Shown: positions 31,106 through 43,295, counted from the stretch's first letter. The stretch is DNA of 64,000 bases from Favolaschia claudopus (GCA_037176885.1 JAWWNJ010000186.1:333586-397585); one strand, 5' to 3'. Numbers and translations are program-made. The notes: generated by a model from the sequence alone, not told the origin.

Positions 31106-31547
31106 TAGATTCATATGTCCTGGGTCCTACTACCTAATCGGGTAAGCGCCGGCCATCAAACGAGCGTGGTGCTCCGGCTTTCCATAGCTTAGTGTAGCAG
31201 TTATGCTGCGCTCCACTCATGCTTGCTCTTCTGCGCGCGAATCCGGCTTCTGTCATCCTTGTCGAATGTGCAACGCTTTGCCGAGATTTGAAGCATTCGC
31301 GAGTGGGGTGAGTTGATACTTGGCCACGGCCAACAAGGCAGATCAAGCTCGGTCAAGCCGCCAAGCATATCAAGCTTGATACATTTATAACTTAGGGCCT
31401 GATCGGGTGCACATAAAAGGGCCCAAAATGATCCCCAAGCGCCACCAATCCCAAAATTCGTCACTCGTCGGTCACGCTCTTGCATTCTCCTTCTTACCTT
31501 GTACTCTCGTTATCTGTACACTCTATCTCTTTCTTGGACTGTCTACT
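31106..31547. other. 5' flank of the Harbinger accessory gene
   Basis: The frames on both strands have no motifs. Harbinger-type terminal repeats were looked for here and around 34850-35050 without a clear match. Confidence 0.3.
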
Positions 31548-33266
31548 ATGTCCTCCGACACCGATACCGGCCCTCCAGCAGCTCCGGCTGCAAAGAATGC
31601 TGTCTGGAATGCAAACGAAGTCAAGGCTTTGTTTTCTGGTTTGGGCGAGGCAAAAGTGCAGCAATTCATGAGTGGGAATGGCTTTCGAAACCAGGGCTGG
31701 ACTCTTGCTGTCAATGCTGTCGCTGCTGCAAATTCCGAGGCAAATCCGAAGAAGGATAGGACCTCTGACAATCCCTTTGGAGGCTAGATCCCGGCCAGGC
31801 CAAAATGAGGAGAACCGATTTTGGGTGTTTTGGCGAGAAATTGTCCGAACCGGATCTAGCCGGGCCTGACGTAATGTGCCCAAATCGGCAATTTTCTGCG
31901 TGACTTGATCAAAAATCGTCGAAAATCGTTCAAAAACAGCTCAAAACGCGTCGAAATCGCGTGCGGGATCAGATTCCATTCAATTTCGCCAGTTCCAGCG
32001 TGGATCGGCCGAAATCCTGGTAAAAATTTGCTCGATAACCCTTGATGTCCGACATTTTGTCCGAACCAGGATGTAGGCACCCACCCGCCAGGAGGGGAGA
32101 TTTTGTCCGAACCGGATGTCGCATTTTGGCCCAAATCCCAGAGAAATTGTCCGAACCGGGATCTAGGGTCCGACCGTATAGTCAGAGGTCTAGAAGGATC
32201 TTCAAAAATGCAAGGGAAAGCTGGGGACGGTGTGTGTTCTGTATCTCTCTTTTTTTGGCAATCTCTGACGTCCTGTACTCCTTAGCTGAAGGTACGGTAT
32301 GAGCTGTATGTCTTTGTGAAGACGTTCTCTGGCAACGGATGGGACGACCACCTCAAATACGCAACGCATACGGATGAACTTGTGGAAGAGTTTTGTCGGG
32401 TGCGTCCCATGCCTCCCCTTCTTCCAGTACTAACCTATGTTCAGGTTCGAGGCGACAAATACGAGATTTGCTTCACAACATTGTCCCTGGTGGGATGAGC
32501 TCGACGACTTGTTTACGGGCGCAATCAGCAAGGGCGACCGGAAGGAATGTCAAGATTTTGGGCAAACGCAAGTCGAAACAGAAGCAAGTTACCTCACTTC
32601 CCGCGACCCCCACACCTTCTGCTACCTTCTCTGCGCCACCCTCAACAGCCAGTTCCTCCCGCTCGCCTCTAGATGATGTCGACATGAATACTCAGCCCGC
32701 TCATGCTCATGATCCCGGTATGCCCCCCTCCCCACGCAATATGACTCCCTCCATCCCCTGCACGCGCCACCGCCTGGTGAATTTGATGATGAACTAGCTC
32801 AGGTGCGCAGGTACTGTCCTTCAGCTCTCATTCCACTGCTGACTCCGTATAGATTCCCAAGAAACCATCAAAGCGCCGGGAGCGGGCTATCAGCGAAGAC
32901 GACACTTCCGATTCCGAAAATCAGAAGGCTTCCCAGCCAAGCGTGGTCGTACGAACTCCGGCAATGCCCGTCGCACCGCAGAGGCAGGTAGCCAAATTGC
33001 TCGTTCTAATCGACAACCTCTCCGCTGCAGTCGCGCAGCCAATCGTCACATCTGAAGATCCCCGCTATGTCGACGACGTTGTCCGCATTCTTCAAGACAA
33101 AACTCTCCTCCCAGACAACCCCCGCGGTAGACTGTACCGTACTGTTTCCCAAGCAACTCTGTGCCGATGCTGCCCTGGCTCGTGTTTTTATACTCGAAGA
33201 AGATGGTTCTCGCCGGATCGAATCATCGATGGGATTCTAGAGGATGCCGGCTTGTTGGACGGCTAG
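31548..33266 (+). pseudogene. PIF/Harbinger accessory Myb-like DNA-binding protein, split by a TIR insertion
   Basis: The start ATG at 31548 opens a frame with AVWNANEVKALFSGLGEAKV and FRNQGWTLAVNAVAAAN, a Myb/SANT-like (trihelix) motif. The frame is cut after NPKKDR by the element at 31760-32190 and resumes as RIFKNARESWG; deletion of the insert restores the reading frame. Later exons give FVKTFSGNGWDDHLKYAT, PWWDELDDLFTGAISKGDR, IPKKPSKRRERAISEDD and KLLVLIDNLSAAVAQPIV. The end has frame changes between TVSQ, LCADAALARVFILEEDGS and IDGILEDAGLLDG. Such proteins help Harbinger transposases bind DNA and enter the nucleus. It converges on the transposase pseudogene at 33466. Confidence 0.7.
31760..32190. 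mobile_element. 431-bp TIR element inserted in the Myb-like exon, TAG target duplication
   Basis: The ends GACCTCTGAC and GTCAGAGGTC are exact inversions and are followed further in by a second inverted match (CTAGATCCCGG). The three bases TAG lie immediately outside at 31757-31759 and 32191-32193. Internally the sequence TTGTCCGAACCGGATCTA, or a close variant, occurs four times (about 31840, 32058, 32102 and 32144), like the subterminal transposase-binding repeats of DNA transposons. A 3-bp duplication fits the PIF/Harbinger superfamily, the same superfamily as the gene it interrupts. Non-coding. Confidence 0.8.
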
Positions 33267-33465
33267 GCGCGTTGTAGTCTTGCCTTCTTTCTTGTGCTTT
33301 CCTCATTATCTCGCAGCTTTTGTCCTCGGCTTGTTGTGGTCAGTGTTCTTCTTAGAGGCTTTCATCATTGTATGTTCTGTAACCCTACACTCGATACGTC
33401 GCATTGTTCATGTAACCAAATCATTCTGTACTTCGCAAATCCAAATACAACTGTACAACCGTCCA

Positions 33466-34833
33466 TCATTGTAAATCTGGGTGCTCAACTATGTAGTCCC
33501 TCCACATTGCAGCGGCAATCCTGTCGCGTCGCGCATCAGCTCTTGTCCTCTCCTCATTGGTGATAGCAAATGCATTATTCGGATCAACGTCTGCACCTCC
33601 AGCAAAGAACGGGTCCCCGTCAACATCGTACTCTGCATCATCTGGTAGGTCGTTGATGGGCCCTGTGAATCGAAATGAAATTGTGAAGCGCAGCAGCTGC
33701 ACCGATGATAAGGGCCTGCTGCTCGTAACCGAACTCCGGGCAAGATTTCAGAATCTTGAAGCGGCGTTTCACCACACCGAAAGCGCATTCGACTACGGTT
33801 CGCAGCTGAGCATGACGCAAGTTGAAAAGCTCCTGAGGAGTTTGCGGCCTTAAACTTGTGTGAGAATATTGCAACACAACAGGTCATTTAAACCTACTGT
33901 TGGTCCCCACTCTTCCACTCCTTCAGATGGTATCGTACAACGCGGTACGGAGTCATAAGCATATCGCAATTTGGAAAGCCAGCATCAGCCAGAAAGTAAC
34001 GTCCACGAGGAAGAGAAAAGCGGTTTCGTCGTGCATGTTCAAACAAGAAACCATCTGCAGCTGTACCCTCGAAGCCAGGCATAATATAGAGAAATCGTCG
34101 TTTTTGGTCGCATGCTGCCAGTGTATTTTGGGAAACCTTGCCGTGCCGGTCGCGGTAGCGAGTAATATCATCCTCCAATACATAGGAATCGAAATGAACA
34201 CCATCGGCAGAGCCCCGAGCGTAGGTGAAGTACGGATAGAAGCGAGAATCAGATCGAATTTTTTCCGGGGTTTCGTCCACAGGGTCGGGGACGTATTTGT
34301 CGTAGAAGTCAGAGGTAAACGTTACAAGGAACTGGTTGATGTAGCTGAGCTACTTGTCAGAGAGTAAGGAAGCCGGAAAATTCTTAACCACGCACCGACT
34401 GATTGTGTCTCCGGAAAGCTGGAATCTCTCTTGTAGTTCTCGTTGACTGCTCCCAAGTACCATAAAATAGACGAATATGGCCGGCTTCTCTTGAACCGAC
34501 TGTCCTCCAGCTCACCCATTGCCGCTAACTCAGCCCACATCAGCGAGAATTCGAGGGCGGACATGCCAAGCTGTGCATGACAGCGTTCGGGGTTGCCAAG
34601 TAGTATTTCATCCAGCCACAGTTGTCCAGTGAGTATAGAGGTGTTGAGAGGCCTTGGGGACGCCTTCCTTCCAGCGATTGCGATGCAAAAAAAGCTACAG
34701 CAATCACAGCGGTATGGGTTGCTGCGCGCCGCCGCTGGAGAGCAGACAGATGAAGAACACGTCGTGTTTGTGGCTGAGGGAGGGCAATGACATTCACTGG
34801 CATCAAGGTACAAGGTGTGCAGAGAGTAACCAC
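33466..34833 (-). pseudogene. PIF/Harbinger DDE transposase, frameshifted
   Basis: Minus-strand reading gives LNTSILTGQLWLDEILLGNP, RCHAQLGMSALEFSLMWAEL, then one frame over QEKPAIFVYFMVLGSSQREL and FQLSGDTISR. A 51-nt intron (ending CTCAG) leads to YINQFLVTFTSDFYDKYVP, YFTYARGSADGVHFDSYV (first Asp), GRYFLADAGFPNCD (second Asp) and VVRYHLKEWKSGDQ. A 43-nt intron leads to ELFNLRHAQLRTVVECAFGV with KRRFKIL (the Glu). After ALHNFISIH a 1-nt shift leads to the C-terminus DARRDRIAAAMWRDY at 33466. The D-D-E residues are intact, but about three frameshifts (near 34680, 34480 and 33668) disable it. This is the cut-and-paste enzyme of a Harbinger element and pairs with the convergent Myb-like gene. 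Confidence 0.8.
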
Positions 34834-35055
34834 AAAGAAATAACGAGTGAAGGTACATAGTAAAGACGAAAAGCCTGATGAAGACGCGGTCTGTCACATT
34901 CAGTCACCAAGAGTCAACCTGTGACTTTTCGGCTGATTTAAAATTCGGCCGATTTTGGGACCGTTTAGTATATGCAAACAGAAAAGAAAAAAAAAAAAAA
35001 GTGTTTGCAGACAGATCGAGCTTTCCTTCTGTTAGACCTCATGATCCTCACAAAA

Positions 35056-36075
35056 ACACTGCAAGTGAATGAGGCTTCACCGATAGTTGGTCTGGAAGCG
35101 GGGGACTGAGCCCACATGCGGTCTAGGAGTTCCACGAGAGCGGGCCACCGAACTGCGATGTTGCTTGTTTTGGGTCTGTTGACTAACGAATGAGACGGGG
35201 TCGCCTTAACATAGAGTACTGCAATGCCCACCTCTTTCCCCTTCGTCCTACCTCATTGTAGATGTAATGCTCGTTCATACCTGCCCAGGGGTATGTCTTG
35301 ACGTTCAACACCCACTGAGCCTTCCCAGTACACCAAGCGCAGCTATAAACATCCACCTTCACATCGTATCTTGGGTTCGGCACACCCCAAAGTTCCGGGG
35401 CTTGCCAATTCACTGTGCCTACCAAGCTTGTCGCCATCGAATCTATGGTGCGCTTCTCTTTGCGAGCCCAAAATCCGCAATTTTGGCGGTCCCATCACGG
35501 GTGAGGAGAACGTTGGAGGACTTGAGATCGCGGTGGATGACTGAGGGATTGCGTTGATGTAGATATTGAACGCCATTTGTTATATCCTGGATGACCAATA
35601 TCTACGGAGGTCTGTCATTTATAGCAACGTCCCAAGGCAGTTCAGTTGTACCGCATGACTGAGGGAGGGACGGGCTGCGTCTTAATGTAATTCATGCAAG
35701 TCGCCGTTCGAGCAGTATTCCGTGACCAAAAAAGTGACTGCCGAGACTTCACAGAACGCTAGCCCAAACTGGATACAGTATCAGCCGTCTAAGACCCGTT
35801 GAGTGGCAAGACTCACAAAGGCGACAATGTTCGGGTGGTCTAATGCCGCCAAAATCTTCAGTTCTTGCATTCCCCCTGAGTTGGTGTCGGCCTCGGGATG
35901 TCAAATGTTCGAAAGACAGCTCACTGGCAGTCACACGCTCCCCGAAATTGCCCTATTGCTACAGGCTCTGAATGCAAAGTCCCAAGAAAGACGTCTTTGT
36001 AGCCGCCAGAGCCAATCTTCTTCAAAATTTCCAAATCAGCCAGTGGGATCTCATCAAGAGATGGCACTTGAGCTG
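35056..36075 (-). pseudogene. TKL-type protein kinase, decayed
   Basis: Kinase landmarks appear in order across several frames. LADLEILKKIGSGGYKDVF (glycine loop, near 36010) is followed by VAIGQFRG (Gly where a Lys is usual). ELKILAALDHPNIVAF precedes a GTGAGT..CAG intron, then [27 protein letters not shown] (35521-35541) and KIADFGLAK (35461-35485) follow, then GTVNWQAPELWG (35388-35415), DVKVDVYSCAW and MWAQSPASRPT. Stops and frame changes occur after the glycine-loop exon, after LHELH and after [10 protein letters not shown]. It resembles the tyrosine-kinase-like kinases expanded in agarics. It is not functional. Confidence 0.75.
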
Positions 36076-36943
36076 ATGGACCCTCAGAAGGGATTGACCT
36101 GAAAACCTGCAGGACTCCAAGTTAGCCGCGGAAGTGCCTAGGTCATTATCAGGTGAAATGGCACCGAGGCTCTGGGTTTCTGCCCCCTCCATCGCAGCAC
36201 TGCTCCCCTACCAACACGCAAGGTCCGGGCGCCCTGCGCCGGTGACAGACACAGGACAGGAGCGTGCCTGCAAAATCTGTGAGGGATTGGACCGGTCGTC
36301 ATCGCTCAGGCATTTCGTACTTACCCTCAGTATCGGTGCTAGAGCATTCATTTCTCTGATAACGGGGCATAAAGCAGCGTAACAAGTCACTAGAATGCCA
36401 AAAAGGACGACCATCTGCCCCCTTCCGCGCAGAATGCACCCATTGCCTACTCTCAAACACTGGTTATCGATGAGTTCTCGGTTGCGGACCACAGCATCAG
36501 TACGCCGCATGCTGGGAAGACGCGAAGGGAGATTGAAGCAAGCCAGGGAAGGGAGAAGCGACGCCAGGTCACGTGCTTCGGCACATTCGCTCAAGTCTGA
36601 CTGGCAGGATTACTGTATACTGTCGACCAAAGGTTCACGCCCAGTGAAAACGCGGGCGCGGCTGGTATCCAAGGGGGTGGGCGGAAACTGGATTGATGGA
36701 CCATGACTACCCACTGGTAGTAGTCGATCTAGTATCCGGGGTCCGCGAAAAGAGGTTTTGGTGGAAGTTCTTGAATATCTCGTTAGTGCCCACTGGTTCT
36801 ACTGGTATAAAGCACACCATGTGGTTTGGAGTGCTTTACTGCGCTATAATATGTATCTACATGATTTTAATAGGCCCGGTATCGTCCCTTATTCACTCGA
36901 AGAAAGTTGCTGGAAAGTTGACAGCGTTTGATGGCAACGGCAC
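36076..36943. other. intergenic, no recognised gene
   Basis: Frames at 36134-36706 show no motifs. No repeat ends are visible until the TTTG target site at 36944. Confidence 0.35.
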
Positions 36944-36947
36944 TTTG

Positions 36948-39900
36948 CACTGTAGGGAGAAGTCACAGCCGGAACAGCCGCGCGTGCGCTGGCTCATTCG
37001 GCCGTGGCATGGGCCAGCCTGACCGCGCGACCGCGGTCGGCATGACTGTGCCCGCACGGCCATCTCAGCTGCGTTATGGCCAATTTCGCGGTCAACCTGG
37101 CTGCGCTACGACAGCCAGGGCGACCGTGGCCCACAGTCAGTGCAGCTGCGCCTTCACAGTCAGCCTAACAGTACCCTCACAGTCATTGTACTCTTTGCTT
37201 TCGCTCGATCCAATTCCCGATAAAATCTTGTATTACTATTCAATCTAGCATACTACTACTACCCCCAAGCTGCACTATAGACCATTATACCCCTGCAATT
37301 GATAATCCTCACAAACCTAGCAAAGGAAATCAGTTAAGGAACTTCCATGAGCTACCCACTCACTGGCCGAGCAAATATCCTCTAAGACCACGCCCATGAG
37401 TTAACGACGCGCCGTCTCCTATCCAACTCCAGATCAGAATCGTCAAAGTATTCACCATCGCACAGCACTCACCTAGACACGTTTTTGGTGAATCTATGAC
37501 AACTCACCGGCACGTCGATTTCGCTCGTTCTCCTAGATTGGATGCTGACTTGCTGAATTTTAGAGTCGAAACGGCGCGTTTGATGGCGCGAGGCGGGGAC
37601 TTCGGTGTTGTCCGGTCAGAAGACGGTGGGGTCGGGATAGTTGGTGGCGGCGGGAGACGAAGGTGGTGATGGCGAGAGAAGCGCGGGGGATTGCGGTCGC
37701 GTGGGAAACGGCGTTGAGAGAGCGGCGAAGAGGGAGAATTGGGGGAAGGGAGTAGCGGGAGTAGCGGGAGCGCCGTGTCGAGGGCGTGAGGGGCAGGATT
37801 GGTGGAGGTATCGGAAACGAGCGAATGGCGGCCGGTGTGGAGCTAGGATGGAGGATTTGAGGTAGAAGGCGGAGTGTTGGCGAGGAAGGCAGCGGCGTCA
37901 AAGCCTGATTGACGACATGCTGTCAAGTTCCCTTGGGGACGATGGCGGCGGGCGGCGGTAGCGGAATAGGACTTGGGTGGGTGGGATTGCGAGGTAGGCG
38001 GTAGTTGGGCACGGCGGCGAGGTAGACGTAGCGTAGACTAGACACAGGGAACGTGGGGGAAAGTGGCGGCGGGGCGTCAGCGTCGTCATAGAGAGAGGGA
38101 GGTAAGGGTCAGGCTTGCGTGGCCGGACGTGGACGGTGTTGCTGATTGAACGAACACATCTTGACGGCCCTCGAGTGTGGCGTTCGTTGTCGTGCTGGAA
38201 TTGACGTGTCGGTATGAGGGTGGAGTGTGGAGGTGGAAGGGTCGAGGGCGTCGTTTCGAGCGAGGAAGCTGGTGTGGTATAACGGGTCTTGAAGTGAGTC
38301 AGTTATGCGCAGAGACGCAGCAATGAAAGTTACTCACCCAATATCTAACGTCGATTCTAAACGTCGCAAACGAGTCCTGGCCCTTGACGAGCCCGCCGGC
38401 AACCATCCAGTCAAATGTGTCGAATGAGAAGCCTCCGCCGGGAACTGCGAATTGAGCTCGTTGAGGGTAGAAGAGGGAGGAGGGGCAAAGAGGAGGAGAG
38501 ACGCATTTTCGGCAGCAAGGTCCGCGCTCGGCAGAAGGAGCTGAAGGGAGGTGGATGAGACCGACGAGGGGAGAGAGAGAGTGAACGAAACACGCACCTC
38601 TAATCAGGATATAAGGTGGCCGATGGCGTTTGCGGAAATTGGCGTTGATTGAGAATGAGATGGTGGCGGAAACGAGCGGTTGACGAGCGAAATTGACGAG
38701 GCGGAACGTCGTGGAGTGTCGAGGTGGTTGAGGCCGAGTCTCTCCGCATACGTTCCCATCAAGTCTTGAAGCTAATTGCAAAGTATCGAGAGGGTGAGGA
38801 GCGCGTGAATCAGCGATGCAAATGATCGTCATACCGTGTCCCTCGTGCCAGTCAAAGAAGGTGGGAGGGGATAGTTGGCAAGCTCAAAAGAATTCAAACG
38901 TTTCATAGTCGTCAGAGCACCCGGATGAGGCATTTGGACCGCGTCTTACGGGCGCGAAGTCGCGATGTCGATCGGAGACGTAATCAGCCTCAGAGGCCGA
39001 AATTTGGGCATTATCGGGGCGTCTCAGCGGCGTGGGACGTGTCAATAGCCTGCATGGGTTGGGTTGTATCGTCTTCAGGCGCGTAGAGACACGGGAAGCT
39101 GCGGGACAAGCCACAAGATGAAGGAAGAGGGAAAGGAGCGGATGTGTTACATGTCACCGATGTCACAGATCACATGACTGACGCGTCGCGTTTTTGCCAA
39201 GTCCGAAAGTCGCGTTTCGAACGGTTCGGCCGAAAATTCTCAAAAATTCAGATAAATTCCAGAATTATTGGTCCGCTGTGCTGGTGTCCCTTAAATCTCC
39301 CATGAGTATGCGGCCTGTATTTCTTCCCAACTGTGGAAATTTTTAGGATGCCAGGTTTTTGCCAGATTCAACAAATTGAAATCTGCCCCGAAGACTCGGA
39401 AACACCAACTGTGTGTCAAGCATCAGCGCCAGATACGGTGCACTTCATATTTTTTGGGCTGTTTTAGTGGAAACTGTCAGGTCGCACAAGATCAAGTGTC
39501 CACGACGCGAATCAGAATCGATATGAACAGGATTCCTTGATTGCTAAAAATGCCATCGATTGCCGCCTTCCTGGCACTCCGCGCGGGGCATGGTGATGTC
39601 GGTGTGTGTCGGTGCAGCGTCCGAGTTGCGTGAGCGACGATGAGGGCTTGTGAGATGCAGGGCTACCTTGGTCGATGTTTCGGCGGGAACAAGGCGATGG
39701 GAAACGATATGTAAGTAGTGTAAGATTTCGATACAAAAAAACCTGCGATGCAGAGTGCTGCTATGCACAATCTGATATTGAATTGAACCCTCTCTTTGCA
39801 TGGGTTTGACGAATAAACGCTTCCTTTGTCAATTTGACTGTGGTCCAGGATGGTTCGACTGTGAGGGCCGCAGTCAGGCTGACTGCGCCGCCACAGCCGG

Positions 39901-40201
39901 TTTGACCGCCGACACGGCTGATCTGACTGCGGTTTACGATCTTGTAAAAATACGGAATTTATGGGTAGTTATAGGCAGTATAGACTTTATGGTGTGATAT
40001 TGTGTATTAGAGGAAGAGAAAAAAGACTTGTAGCAACATATGACAGGAACAGCCAGATTGACTGTGTTGAGAATGACTGTGCGGCGCACAGTCGGCATGA
40101 CCGTGGCAGGCCACGGTCAAAATTTAGGCGGTCAGAATAACCGCGCGAAAAATCAAATAACCGCGGCGCGGTCATACCGGCTGTGACTTCTCTCTACAGT
40201 G
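36948..40201. mobile_element. large CACTA-like non-autonomous element
   Basis: 3254 bp. The ends read CACTGTAGGGAGAAGTCACA at the left and the inverse of CACTGTAGAGAGAAGTCACA at the right, both continuing GCCGG. TTTG lies directly outside each end (36944-36947 and 40202-40205), a 4-bp target duplication. Both subterminal regions (36990-37180 and 39830-40190) are packed with GACTGTG and GACCGCGG-type units in both orientations, like CACTA/EnSpm subterminal binding repeats, although CACTA elements usually duplicate 3 bp. The interior 37560-38850 is strongly purine-skewed and gives only Arg- or Ser-rich frames without motifs; no transposase is recognised. Confidence 0.7.
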
Positions 40202-40205
40202 TTTG

Positions 40206-41528
40206 ACAGTACTATGACATAAGAACACGCTCGCACTTTTGCCTCTCGCATTCTTACTCGCATTGAGAACATCCAGAGATGTTTGAGAAACGTGCCAAAA
40301 CAAGTTAAACTATCATATTACCTTGAAAATGAGTGTGAGAATCTCTGCAACTGCCTATGCTTGGTGCCATTCGCTTTGATTTTACGACCTGAACTGCATA
40401 TCGGTTCTCAAAAACCTTACTGTATAATTTCCAGAGTGTTATGTATTTAGTTACCGTCGATATATTGCCACTAACGGTGACTAGCCGCTCAACTTACCCA
40501 CTTTCTGCTATCGTATTTGGAAGGATTGCCCGTTGAAGCAAGCATCAGCTGATTGCCGACTGGTGGTGGTGGGTCTGGTTTCCGGGTCTTGACAGGAAGG
40601 TTTTGGGTCAAGAACTTTTGTTACCGCCCCACCCCTTGCTGGTATCGGGAAAATATCGCCGGGTATCGGGGAGTATCGTCTGGACTCGAATAGCAATAGG
40701 ATGTATGTGGACAATGGTCCACATAGGAGGGGAAGCTTGTTTCAGTCCGTATATGCAATTTACTGAATTACATACTACATAGTACACTGCGGCCCCCCCG
40801 CCCGATCTATCCAAGTACTCATGCAACTGCTGAAAAGGCTCAAGAAATTGAAATTCAGTAAGAATATCCTGTATATTGAATCTGGCTGCCACTTGTGCAA
40901 TATAGCAGGTCAGGATTGTCAGGATGTGCCTCTCTAGCAACTGGTCTTCTTTGAGCTTGAGCATTGGTTGAGCATTTCCTGTTTTTGTACTATATTAGTA
41001 TATTTTGCGCTGGCTGTACAGGATTCTGCTGCACCGGAGGTGGCTCTGGACCTTGAGGTTCTACATGTTGGTGACGGAGGTGAACTTTGCATATCCTGGT
41101 CTTCATTCTGTCTTCAACTGTGTGCACTCACCAGTCCTCACCCCTCATTAATTTTCCTACAGTTTGTGATCACGGCACGCATATGCACCCAAGCTTCTTT
41201 TTCAATGGCTTTACTCCCGGGCCCTTCGTGCCGCGAGGAGCCGACCGAAGGTCGGCGACGAGCGGCCGCACTTCCAGTCTGAGCCTACTGGAATACAATA
41301 CTTGCTATGGCCCTTGTAGTCATACGTCGAGAAATTTAATTGTGCACTCGGTGTCTGAATCTTCTAAAGGTTAAGCTTCCGCCTCGAAGAGGCCATCTCC
41401 CTAGTCATTTTGAAGTGGAGTGATCTTCACTCTTCAATTAATTTAGAGCACGCACGCCGTGTGCGTGACCCGGTACAGCCACTCGGACGCGTTCGGGCAA
41501 GCGGCCGATGACACAATAGACCACGTAT
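40206..41528. other. intergenic, no recognised gene
   Basis: A minus-strand frame at 40608-40964 contains YGLKQA, a motif of Copia reverse transcriptases, but no neighbouring domain supports it. The rest shows nothing recognisable. Confidence 0.35.
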
Positions 41529-41573
41529 ACGGTAGCCGAGATCGATACGGTTCGATTTCGGCCGAGTTCACGA
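41529..41573 (+). repeat. 44-bp sequence, inverted copy at 45727-45770
   Basis: The run from CACGTATACGGTAGCCGAG to TTCGATTTCGGCCGA is found in inverted form 4.2 kb away with a single substitution visible. Homology stops abruptly on both sides. It could be the paired termini of an old composite element spanning the second integrase relic and several MITEs, or a short dispersed motif. Confidence 0.6.
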
Positions 41574-41609
41574 CACATCATTGTGACAGCTAGTCACAGT
41601 AACGACGTT

Positions 41610-41671
41610 GAGCACTTTTACCATCATTTACTGATGGTAAAAGTGCTCAGTAAATGATGGTAAAAGTGCTC
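41610..41671. repeat. perfect 25-bp inverted repeat with 12-nt loop
   Basis: GAGCACTTTTACCATCATTT, extended by ACTGA, is exactly inverted at 41647-41671, and the spacer repeats part of the arm (GGTAAAAGTGC). A looser hairpin of related composition lies at about 41840-41888 (CCGTTGTTCAC and GTTGAACAACGG). No gene lies nearby. Confidence 0.65.
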
Positions 41672-42195
41672 AGCGGGACAGCCACAGTATCACTCTCCTA
41701 ATGCGCAAGTGCGAATCTGCAACCAGGCTATTATCCTGATTAGATCTGACTTCATAGAGTGTATTGAATTCACCTCAGGGTGTGTTTTAATCCCTTTCCA
41801 AGACTACAAACTCAACAGGTGAGCCCGTAAAATTCACCGTTGTTCACTTTTACCAACAGTATTGATCGTAAAGTTGAACAACGGCGAACACAGCCATCTG
41901 TGACATCATAGCTATGACGCATTAGCTCTTGAGTAAAGTTCTCGATTCCAAAGACGTCATACGCTCGGCGCCGAGCTCGGTCCACTCCTCAGCGTCCTCC
42001 TCCACCCCCCTTCATCTTACCTCCCTTCATCTTCGACGTGTTGTCTGACGAGTGTTTTACACTCTCAGGCAGCCTCACCTCTTCACTTTGTGTACCACTG
42101 GCGCCTCATATCCATACCTCACACCTTGCACCACTCCACTCGATCTCGTTTGGCTAAGGCGTATAAACTACAAAATAAAACTGTTTTCATGCACA
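41672..42195. other. intergenic, no recognised gene
   Basis: Apart from the loose hairpin near 41840-41888, nothing is recognised. Confidence 0.3.
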
Positions 42196-42965
42196 TCACA
42201 TAGCCTCAAGAACCTGTGCCATCTCCGCAAATACCTCCCAGCTGTTCTCCAGAGTGATTGTAATGAATGTCAGTCCCGCAAATATTTCTGCCGCAACACC
42301 ATCAAATTCGGGAGTAACCCACGAAAGATTGCGAGTCTCGAGGTCCCACTTCCTCGAAAGTGCATCACGCAGGTCCCGAAGCGCGTCAGCTGGGACTTGA
42401 ATACCACAGTGCAGACCACCAAATAGACCTGGATGCGCAAGTGCATCCGCCGGTGCATGCCCCGAAGGCATCTCCTTCTCAGGCTGTAAACGAATAATGT
42501 GCTGGTTCCAGTAGGTGCGAAACTCATCGAGCTTGGCTTGAACAAGCGGCGGGAAGATCCAATTGAACAGATCCCTAGCATATCAAACCGTCAACACAAA
42601 TCCCGCTAATGATAAGACCCGTACTGGTGAAACGGGGCTTCTTCAACGAATATCCGCTCATTCTTGCCGCGAAGAACGTGTTCCCACATATTGAAACCCC
42701 ACTTGTCATGGTGCCACCGCCAGAAAGCCTCAATTACCGTGTTATGCACGCTTTTGAGGAAAGCAGCAGCGGGATAAACACCTGTATCAATGTCCGGTGC
42801 AAAGGCGGTCCCTAAAGTTGTCGAGGTCGTCGATGATGTTCAGCAAAGGGAGTCTAGATGCGGGAAACGGACCTGATTGCAACCTGTATAGCATACTGCC
42901 AACCTGTCTCAGAACCTTTGTCGTATGGCAACACGGAGTGGACAGCTTGGTTTAGGCGAGACGGC
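42196..42965 (-). pseudogene. integrase-core family protein, 5'-truncated copy
   Basis: Minus-strand exons give LPYDKGSETGWQYAIQVAIR, then FAPDIDTGVYPAAAFLK with SVHNTVIEAFWRWHHDKWG, NMWEHVLRGKNERIF, WIFPPLVQAKLDEFRTYWNQ, EMPSGHAPADALAHPGLFGG and a stop at 42196. This supplies the middle and C-terminal thirds that are missing from, or parallel to, the copy at 3294-4081, including the DKGSE and SVHNT motifs of the integrase-like core. The N-terminal part with DGHEKL is absent upstream of about 42965. The intron sites look usable, so the fragment was truncated rather than frameshifted. Confidence 0.75.
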
Positions 42966-43295
42966 ACTGCGGCATGTGTGATTGGCATGATGGATTGGCA
43001 TTTTGACCCCGGAGACATCCCTCTATCTGAACTTCAGGCTGTAATGTAGAAAAATGCGCCGGCCTCTACCGGCGCTTGGACAGCAAGACGGAAAGTACTT
43101 AGAGTAGATGAATATACTGTTATGTACATGAGCTCCCTCCAGTTTGTTCGCCCCCATGGGGCTCAGCCTCTCCGTCAACTACCACCAAGTTCAATGCGAA
43201 ATATTCTGGGTCCATCCAACTCCTGCATCATTCTCACGTATTCGAGCTAGGTCAATCGAATAATATATAGACCGAGAAGTACATATATAAGAGTG

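Noticed and set aside
37560..38832. Arg/Ser/Pro-rich open frames on the minus strand
   Set aside because: They arise from purine-skewed low-complexity sequence inside the CACTA-like element and show no motif or codon pattern of a gene.
40608..40964. YGLKQA motif suggesting a Copia reverse transcriptase
   Set aside because: Six residues only; neighbouring reverse-transcriptase motifs are absent and the frame is otherwise unlike Copia.
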